A DNA stretch of 24,873 bases from Tubiluchus corallicola (taxonomy: Eukaryota; Priapulida; Priapulimorpha; Priapulimorphida; Tubiluchidae): assembly GCA_030141605.1 (NCBI GenBank), contig JAQGDQ010001803.1, positions 1 through 24,873 of the forward strand, written 5' to 3'. Below, one piece after another: positions 1 to 9,999 of this stretch; position 1 is the first letter of the stretch; each line of letters begins with the position of its first letter. The translations under genes were made by a program, and so were the position numbers. A model generated the notes under the pieces. It did no database searches. It was not told where the DNA came from and saw nothing but the letters and a program-made list of their open reading frames with translations.

Positions 1-226
1 CGTAGCTTCAATCTACAGGACTGCACTTGAAATCTGTAAGTAATTAACATTAATTGTGTAAATAATTAATTTACAGATTTTTGTCGACTTTTAGATACGC
101 ATGTAAACTTGCCAGCACGTAGTATGTACCGGGCTGATGACTTAGTTTATAGAATTCGCTCTGCAAGTTAAAAAAGATTCTGTAGCACCTGGTAGGTTAA
201 AGTGTTTATTTTACATGGAAACGTGA

Positions 227-234
227 TGACGTCA
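227..234. promoter_or_regulatory. CRE-type palindrome TGACGTCA
   Basis: Exact TGACGTCA, the consensus for CREB/ATF bZIP factors. It lies about 2 kb upstream of the pentraxin-like start codon. Function is unproven; another copy sits in intron 1 at 2449-2456. Confidence 0.3.
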
Positions 235-663
235 TTTTTTATCTAAAATCAACGCCCCCAAGCGTAAAGAATCACGACTTTAAATTGATTTCACTAATTA
301 CACGAGACGCTTATCAAAATTTTATTGCTGAAACTTTCTAGCATATGAAGATAAGTTCAACATCCCGAGAGACTTGACTTTTCCTTTAAATATTTAGACC
401 AACTGACAGGTAAATTGGCGAATCAGAAACACGTAAATATTAGAGTGAAAGTTTTATATGAACTCCATTACTAAATACCGTTATTGACAACAATGTTGAA
501 ACCGTGTCAGTATTTTACTATGTCAAATTATACGTACTCGTAATATGCAAGTCTCTATAGCCTTATTTTCCTTGAACGTTTTTACAAGAGTAAATTACTA
601 AATACCGCTAATGCCTACAGGGTTGTAAACGTGTCAAAGTCTCCCCGCTCAAGAGAAGAAAGA

Positions 664-688
664 ATATATATATATATATATATATATA
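664..688. repeat. (AT)n microsatellite
   Basis: About 12 uninterrupted AT units. Confidence 0.9.
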
Positions 689-936
689 GCACGTCAACTT
701 ACTAATAGGCTACTCTATTCAGCGGTAAATTCAGAAAGGTAAAAATAAACTTATTAATACGGTAATGCGGTCAAGACACGGTTCTCTTAAACAATTTTCA
801 AGCAAATCGGACTAATGCCATAATAAAAAAAATTAAACTCATTTGGCACCACATTTGCGGGAGGGGGGGGGAGTTGCTGTAATTATAATGTTTAAACTCT
901 GTAAAAAATTGTTTACTGTTAGGTTTGAACTAGTTT

Positions 937-1470
937 CCTTTAAAGCAAAACCGAACCTAATCTTAAACTCTACGTCAAAGCAATCTACTCTTCAAAATAG
1001 TGAAATGAAACAGACTATTTTTTTCAGGAATGACTTATGTGAAAGAATTATTACCACACAAACACAATTTCACGTTCACGCCACTAGTTCTTCACTGTTA
1101 CATGCATTTTCCTATTTGCTAGTTAGACTGGCACTAGCGTCTGCATTTCGGAAACGCATTGCAAAAGAGTACCTCTCAATTTAGATGTGTTAGTTTGAGA
1201 CGTACTGCATACATTGGAAAGCTCATACGTGAATATCTTACAGTAGCACTGTACTTAAATTTTCGCTTTCGCAAACACGTGTAACACGCTCGTGGAATAT
1301 TTTTGCTCTTGAAAATTATGTTAGTTTGTGATGTCACAAGAAGTTGGTCTCGCCAGGAGTAAATTGAGATTTTAATCTATTAGAAACGCTTTTCCAGTAT
1401 TATTGGTGTTAAAATGTATCAGGCTTGAAAATGGGGAAGCTGATGAAAAATCATCCTGTCTTTCCTTAAA
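937..1470 (+). mobile_element. MITE-like repeat, copy A
   Basis: Starts CCTTTAAAGCAAAACCG and ends near TCATCCTGTCTTTCC. It shares most of its length with copies at 4122-4738 (reverse) and 14875-15496 (direct) and with a fragment at 16148-16290. Recognisable blocks include ATTATTACCACACAAACACA, CTGCATTTCGGAAACGCATT and ATATCTTACAGTAGCA. There is no coding capacity. The short inverted CTTTAAAG ends seen best in copy C suggest a non-autonomous DNA element, but the class is not proven. Confidence 0.65.
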
Positions 1471-2211
1471 TTTTAAGATGATTGAAAATGAACAAGGTGA
1501 GACGGTGACAGTTGAAAAGCTCAGCCCACAAACTGAATGTAAAAGAAATAAAGATTTTAATCGCATTATTTTCATGATTGTTTTTCATCACAAGCAGGTT
1601 TGATTTGCATGTAAATGCTACTGTAATAAATAAATGCCCATCACGTGACTTAATATTTCAATAATAAACAACAATAAGCTCAGAAAACCGAACAATCATG
1701 AATAAAAATGATCAGAAAATAAATTTAACAAACTGTTACTACTACTACTGGCTGCATTTGTTTACATTTTACTAGAAGACAAAGACGTTTTAATTAATTA
1801 CTTTTAGCAGATAACAAAAAGTGAAAACGTGGACTAGTTTGTGTGATAGACAGATGAGCAATTTTTTAAGTAGAACAAAAATAGATTTGTTTTCTATACA
1901 CGTCAAACAGCTTTGCCCTGGGGAAAAATTCGTGTTTTCTTTTAAACTGTCTTACGTTCAATAACACCTTCCACGCTTGTCACAGTTCTGCAATGAAGAA
2001 CGCAATGATTAATGAAGCCTAGCTTTCCAATGTGTCGCTAAAATCTTCTTTTGTCTACGGAGTTAGTAGGACGATCATCTGGGTCACTAACCCCTGAAAT
2101 TTGTTATTTAAACTTTGCTGATGTATTAATTAGCTACTATTTGAGCCACTTACACGTGTGTCTATACAGTGCTTTTATTAATATTAGACAATTGTTTTAT
2201 TAAAATTTACA

Positions 2212-2232
2212 ATGAAAATGCAAGCCATATTG
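2212..2232 (+). CDS. Coding exon 1 (start codon, first half of signal peptide)
   Basis: ATG AAA ATG CAA GCC ATA TTG is followed directly by a consensus donor GTAAGT. Joining it in phase 0 to the exon at 3492 gives [20 protein letters not shown], a continuous signal peptide. This is why this ATG was chosen: the exon at 3492 opens in the middle of a hydrophobic run and has no in-frame Met of its own. Position -3 is A. A possible acceptor (tatacag, ending at 2169) lies upstream, so a non-coding 5' exon may exist. Confidence 0.75.
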
Positions 2233-5200
2233 GTAAGTATAATATACAATCTATTTTAAGTAATAATAGTACAATAAGTAAAAAAATTCTTTATGTTAAA
2301 AGTACTTGTTTTGCATCTTGCACAGTGAACTTTAGAGTTTGTATGAAGGATTCGGACCATTTTGTTATAACATATACTAGGCAAGTTTGACAGCTTGATT
2401 CGTTATTAATTTGCAAACTTTGTTCTTAATTTAATTTCAAAGATTAAATGACGTCAAATATGAAGTTCATTTTGGACGTTGAATTTTCATTTTGCTTACG
2501 TCACGCACAACTTACGATTTTTGTCGCTTTGAATTTTGATTAGTCAAATGAAACCTCGTTCCAGGATGATTAAACAAACCCCGTTCCAGGATGATTAAAC
2601 AAATTCGTTTATATGATAATGTAAATCGATATTGTAATTAAATGCAAAACATGCAGAAAGTGTTGCTTGGTTTTTGTAAAGTTCCTTTATACTTTCACAC
2701 TGAAATAGTTTGTATTTATTTTGCGTACTTAACTTGTCTTGTACTTTCATAAGTGAAAAAGTCATTATTCAGGATACAGAGGGTTCAGGCTTAGTGAGTT
2801 TTCATGCCAAGTAACTCGTCAAGTAACTCACAAGCGTGGACTCACAGTAACTGTCGCAGAGTTTGCAATAACTTGCCGACAGTAACTCACACAGTAGTTC
2901 ACACGCTTGCGAGTTTGCTGTTAGAAAGAAAGGCTAGTCTAAACGCGTCGTAAATACGCCAAGTAAATAAATTTCATTTCTAGACAAATTTATTTTCCAT
3001 CACACACAGACAATAATCAAAAACAAGTGTTGATATAAAAATCATGTACTATAAAACAATCATTAAATCTGCATGTACTTGTGTGTTTTATATTGTACTA
3101 ACCATGTACCATGAATTTTGTACTTTCAGTGTATTTGCATGTACTTGTGCGTTTTATATTGTACTAACCATGTACCATGAATTTTGTACTTTTAGCTGTA
3201 ATTTCACTTTCTATACACTGCCGATATATTTAACGATGTTTTTATGGACATAAAATTCTCATAACTTCAGTTCATAGTTCAGTTCATAGTTGTATTATCA
3301 ATAAAAAAATAAAAATAAAATAAAATAGATGTCTTTATGTTTCTTTGTTAAAGTAAATGAAATTCTTGTAACTATATTTTGTAAAATGTGTAATTGTACT
3401 TGTAATATTATAATCACATTATAATTTATTTCACTTGCAATTTATTCATTTTAGTTAATTTTCGCTTTCTACAAAATTATGAATTTTTCAGGTTCTGACA
3501 GTTGTGGTGGCATTTGCGACCAGTGATGGTCAATACTCGGTCAATTTAGGAAATCTTGCTTCGAATGTTCGCAAAGCTGAAAAGGCTTTAGAAAACGGTA
3601 AGAAAAACTATCTTAATGAGCCAGGCCCTAATCGATTAGAGACAGGGAGAGAGGGAGGGAGATACCTACTCCCCCCTCCCCCATGAAGCGTTTCCTCCAA
3701 TATTAGAAAGAAATTTATGTGCTTACTGACTAAAATAGAAGATATTCTTTCGCAGTAAACAACTTGTATTGCACGCTTCTGCTAAACAGTGGTATAACAA
3801 TTCTAATGACCCCAGTTCGGGCGAGCCATTAGTCAAAGGGTTGTCTGTTGTACAAAAGCACCCTACGACCTGTGGAGAGACAGTTGGGTGAATAGTGGGT
3901 CCATGTGTTGAGATTTCACTAAATCATCAAAGGTGAATTACATCCTACGATGCTTCATAGTGTAATAATTAGAGCCTTCACGTCTGCCATAATTAGGCTT
4001 CCCAGATGTACGCCTAGGTGTATAATTGCTTTATTAAAGGTGGGTTGGATAGTTACTGGACAGCCCTGTGGAATGTACCCCACCTGCATCAAAAATAGTG
4101 CATGGAATAAGATGTTGTGAGGATTAAAGGAAGACAGGATGATTTTTCATATACAACCCCATTTTCAAGTCCGATAAAAAGTTTAGATTTTAACACAATT
4201 AATACTGCAAAAGAGTTTCTGATAATTAAATAATAAATTGAAATCTTACTTAACGACGAGAGAGCCAGCTAATGACGTCACAAACGAACACAATTTTTAA
4301 AACCATAAACATTCCACGAGCGCATTGCACTTGTTTGCGAAAGTGAAAATTGAAGTACAGTGCTACTGCACAACATTCAGTCTGATTTACAAAAACTAGG
4401 TAAGTTTTAAGATAAAAATTCAAATTTCAAATTTACCGCTGTACTCACGCACGAGTTCTCGAACGTGTGTAGTTCGTCACAAACTAACACATCTGAACTT
4501 GAAGGTACAGCACCCGTTTTTTGTGCAATGCTTTTCCGACATGCAGGCGGTAGTGCCCTAACTAACGAATGGCGAAATACATGTACAAGCAAAGAACTAG
4601 TGGCAATGAACGTGAAATTGTGTATATAACTTAACAACTCTTTTGCGTGTCATTCTTGAAAAAATAGAATGTTTCATTTCAATATTTTACAGAGTAGTTT
4701 GTTTTGACCTGCAGTTTAAGACTTGGTCCGGTTTTGCTGTAAGCAAGGTAGCTTAGACATTGGTTTTTCTATGCTAAGTTTCAGAGTTCACTGATCAAAG
4801 TTTTGCTGTAAGCAATGTAGCTTAGACAGGTTTTTCTATGCTAAGTTTCAGAGTTCACTGATCAAGGTTTTGCAAAAGATGTCCCATTTAAATTTTTATA
4901 TATTTTTCTAATATATAATCTACATTGATCCGAATATGTAAACATTGTATAGGTATGTCGAAATACTCATTAATAAGCATAATGTGATTAAATAATACTG
5001 AAAAATATAAACTGTGATTATTAGCAACACCATCAAGATGATTATTTTATTAATTAAAATTACATCACAACAGATTCTGACATTTTATTTTGATATCTTT
5101 TTTACAGAGCTTGTACCATGTCCTCAAGGTTTTGACCTCAGCTGGCCATCGACTGAGTTGCCCCCCTTAGCAGTTGTTTCTACAGTAACCGGTGAACCAG

Positions 5201-6216
5201 TATCGTTACCCGAATTCACTTGGTGTATGGTGAGTATGAACAGCCAACGATGTTTTAATTCTTTGTGCATCTCATTTCTCGAGTTAAAAATGTGTTAGAC
5301 GTTTTTTAATTGTCAAATACAGACTTACAAATAACTGGAACTTATTAAGAAAAGAAAGTTTATCTATATACACTAATAAGCCTTCTCTTAATGTACAAAG
5401 GAGTTCAATTCCTATAAGTTCATTTTCAAACACCTAGTTACTTATTACTGTATCAATTTCTTTACTGGTCTGTTTATTCGTTACCTATTTGACTTCTGTT
5501 AACTACTTAATTAGTGCATAATAGGCTCTTCATATATGAACTGGTTGTATGCCTTTAAATTTGCCACTGATGATGAGAGCAGCTAGTCGAAACGTTTGGC
5601 ACAATTTTAATTTTTTAATGTGAAAATTTTAATAAACTTTTCGTTTTTGACTATAAATGTTTTTAATTTCCTGTAATAAAAATACAGAATCAGTTTAATC
5701 GATTATAAGGTTTGAAATCAGAAAAAAGTCGATTCACGATCCAGATATCAATCAAGCTAAAATCAGCTGTCAAAAGTGAGATTGCGTCTGCAACAACGCA
5801 TTATTTTCGTTTTTTAAATGATGAAGAAGAAGAAGTATTTATACTTTTATAAATGTCTTTATTTCGAACAAAAGATGTTAGACGTGAAGATAAAGCTGTT
5901 AGCGAAGTGACAATTTTTTCTTAGACTTTTAATCAACAAACAAACAAACAAATATAATATTTCTGTAGGTATATAATTAAGATTTTTGATTTATCCACGT
6001 CTACACATTATTTATGTATTATTACTATTATTATTATTATTAATATTATTATTAATATTAATATTATCATTATCATTATCAATCATTATCATTATCATTA
6101 TCATTATCATTATCATTATCATTATCATTATCATTATCATTATCATTATCATTATCATTATCATTATCATTATCATTATCATTATCATTATCATTATCAT
6201 TATCATTATCATTATC

Positions 6217-6248
<32 letters not shown>

Positions 6249-6680
6249 AGTATTTAATGTCACTGAATCAGAATCTTACAATTTTTGATAAAGTCAGAAA
6301 CGTATACTTTTTTTTGTTTTCGTAGTGGTTGAAACCTGATCTTCCTACCGATCCAGATGACCTGCAGATGTCTGTTTCGGCAGGTGACATAAGTCTTGCC
6401 ATCGCAGGCGGCAATTTGTTGTTCTTTGTAGCTGGTACTTTCATGTAAGCAAATTTAAATTGTAGCTGCGCTCATGTGTAGATCCAGCTTCTCATAACTC
6501 TCGTTGGGCAATTTCACATGTAGCACTGCTATAGAACGCAGATCATGCACATGTCTATAAAAGAAGTTTTTCAGGGGGGCGATTGACTGACTGATTGACT
6601 TACTGACTCACTGACCACCTGACTGACTCATTGGCCACCAGGCTGACTGGCTTATAACTGAGTCTGACTAACTGAATTAA

Positions 6681-6747
<67 letters not shown>

Positions 6748-9177
6748 GCTGTTGTTGTTGTTGTCGTTGTTATTATTTCCTATAAGCAAAAACCATGCTG
6801 AATGTTCATGCATAAAATGCTTTTGTGGGGATTGGCTAGTTGTTTTATAATTATTTGTATGATTTACAGAGAAATAGATGAATTTACAAGTCAATTTCTG
6901 AGTGACGACATGTGGCACAATTTGTGCATGACTTGGAAATCCGGGGGAAACATGAAGGTTTATTTAGATGGGGACGAGTTAGGTAAGTGATGAGAAAAAC
7001 AAGTGAACGTGCTATTTCTTCAACATGTTTGAGCATGAGTAAACAACACAGTTTAGACAATATGGCGGACATCCTTAATTTTTGAAATTGATTTAATCAA
7101 AAGTGCGAGACAGCAAGCCTAGTGCTGAAATTTTGCCCCAAGTTCAAACACCCAATCTTCGTTTCTCACCCAAAATAAACACGAAATTACTCGTATTGCA
7201 TCTTTCTACTGGGCCCTATTGTTTAGGTGAAGAAAAAATCTAAGAACAGATGATTAAAATATGAAATAAAATTAGATGATATTTACAATGAGATGATTAA
7301 GCAGATTATAACACAATAACAGTTTTTGGTTAACTGCGTACAGGGGGCGTTTCAACACTTTACGATGCTCTAGGCTTATGGTTCAATCCCGCCCATCTCT
7401 AATGTGAATTTATGGTTGCTTATGTAATGGGGAGATTAAACAATTATTTGTGGTGTATTAGAAAGACTTTTAACCTAGTTTCAATATGATCTTTATTAAT
7501 TACAATGTGACAAACGTACAGACTAGAAACTACATTATAGATTAGACGTTTTAACACAACGTGGGTATGACAATAGACCTTACCTAGTTATGACAATAGA
7601 AAATACCTAATTATGACAATAGACACACCTCGTTATGACAATAGACAATACCTAATTACTGACAATAGATAATGCGTAATTATGACAATAAACCTTGCAT
7701 AGTTATGACAATAGACGTTACATAGTTATCACAATAGACCTTACATAGTTGACAATAAACCATACCTCATTATGACAATGGACCATACCTAGTTATGACA
7801 ATAGACAATGCCCGGTTATGGCAACAGTATTTTTAATTGTAAATTCATTTTATTGTGCAGCACTATTGCTCACAGTTGTGGAACACTGATTATATTATCA
7901 ATTTTTCAATGTGTAGTTTACCGTTCAATGATTTGCAAGTTTTTTTAACAATATAGAACTTTATTACGTTACTATTATGTATATTGCCCATGTACTACGA
8001 CGGTATTTGGGTAAATAAACTGAATTGAATTGTACTAATCGGTCCTACTGGTTTGTAGGTAGCGAGGCTGCCTCCACAGGTGACATTGATATCAAAGTTA
8101 TTACGATTTCACCGGACAGTTACACCGGACTCATGACCGACGTGTTCATATCCTCAACAGAGGGAACCACTGATACGATAGGTAATAAAACATTAAATTG
8201 AATTAACCTGTACGATTTTGTCGTCATTGTTATGGCGCGTTCATACCAGCCAGTTTTCTCCCTGACAAGAAAGCACGCTATAGATCAATCAATCAATCAA
8301 TCAAAACAAATAATAGTACAATTATGTCAATACTGTTCAAGACATAAAATAAATTATATCATTACACAAGCACAAGAGTGAAAATTAAAATTGTCAGAAT
8401 TAAAACGAGGTTCTTTTGTAAAGAAAATTGTAAATTATTAATTGTAAATCATTAATATTTTTATTTATTTTTTAGCATTGAAAATGAAGCGATGATCTGC
8501 ACTGATAAACAACATCTTAATATTGGAAGAATAATTTTCTTTATTTCTTTGTTCTTCTGTTTTTATATAAACTTTTTTCTTGATTTTTTTTATTACACAG
8601 AACCGGAAAAAGCGAGTACGAAAAGCAAAAAGCGATACATCATTATATGCAGGGACATTGTACCTGCTCGTGTTTTAAACTGTGATAAACTGAGAAACAA
8701 TTATTTACAATACCGTCAATTATAGCTTACGTAGTTATCAGATAGTAAACAAGCAACATTGACAACAATACAAACAAACAAACAAACAAATACCAATCAT
8801 CTATGGGATCTAACATAATTTATGTATGCGGTCTAAAACGGGGGGGGGGTAATGCTTGTGTGCTCTAGCACAGTATCCTACGTATTATAGACTTTTACAA
8901 CATTCGACATCCATATATGCATAAAAACAGGTAAGATACAAAATTAAGATAACCTAGGCTGGAGAGTTTAGATTTCAAACCAAAATTAAAACTTGATCTT
9001 CGTTTATAGTTTTTTCAAGATGCAAATAGCCTTTTTGCAACGTTTTGTTTTCATTATTTTGTTTTTTTATAAAGTCTAATTATTTTTGCTATACTCAATA
9101 ATGATTTACGATTAAAATGTTCATACATTTGTGTGTGTTACACACACACACACGCACATGCACACGCACACACACAA

Positions 9178-9208
<31 letters not shown>

Positions 9209-9439
9209 AACACACACTCATGCACACACACAAACGCACACACATGCGTACACGCACATGCACACGCACATGCACACCCACACACGCACACGCACACGCA
9301 CACACACACACACACAAACACACATACAAACACACGCACACACACAAACGCACACACATGGGCACACACACAAACGCACACACATGCGTACACGCACATG
9401 CACACACACACACGCACACACACACACGCACACACACAA

Positions 9440-9470
<31 letters not shown>

Positions 9471-9690
9471 AACACACACTCATGCACACACACAAACGCA
9501 CACACATGCGTACACGCACATGCACACGCACATGCACACCCACACATGCACACGCACACGCACACACACACACACACAAACACACATACAAACACACGCA
9601 CACACACAAACGCACACACATGGGCACACACACAAACGCACACACATGCGTACACGCACATGCACACCCTCACACGCACACCCACACACG

Positions 9691-9746
<56 letters not shown>

Positions 9747-9951
9747 CAAACACACACTCATGCACACACACACAAACGCACACACATGCGTACACGCACA
9801 TGCACACGCACATGCACACCCACACATGCACACGCACACGCACACACACACACACACAAACACACATACAAACACACGCACACACACAAACGCACACACA
9901 TGGGCACACACACAAACGCACACACATGCGTACACGCACATGCACACACAC

Positions 9952-9999
<48 letters not shown>

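Larger units (their letters stand above)
1..2168. other. Upstream non-coding region
   Basis: No convincing gene; the short open frames here are small and resemble nothing. It contains a consensus donor (gtaagt) at 37-42 preceded by an acceptor-like ctacag, which could mark a small 5' UTR exon of the downstream gene. It also holds a TGACGTCA palindrome at 227-234, an AT run at 664-688 and a MITE-like copy at 937-1470. Confidence 0.4.
3598..5107. other. Intron 2 of the pentraxin-like gene
   Basis: Holds nothing recognised from 3660 to 4120, then a reverse MITE-like copy (4122-4738) and a 69-bp tandem duplication (4731-4872). Confidence 0.7.

Noticed and set aside
843-1184. 113-codon frame upstream of the pentraxin-like gene
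   Set aside because: Lies mostly in MITE-like copy A, and the same stretch in copies B and C is not conserved as protein.
3479-3526. ATG at 3479 as start of the pentraxin-like protein
   Set aside because: It is out of frame with the exon and meets a stop after 15 codons; the 2212 exon fits in phase.
5986-6288. Poly-Ile and Ile-Met frames over the ATTATC tract
   Set aside because: Artefact of the hexamer repeat inside intron 3.
6652-6918. Poly-Asn frame on the minus strand
   Set aside because: Produced by the ATT repeat and antisense to exon 5.
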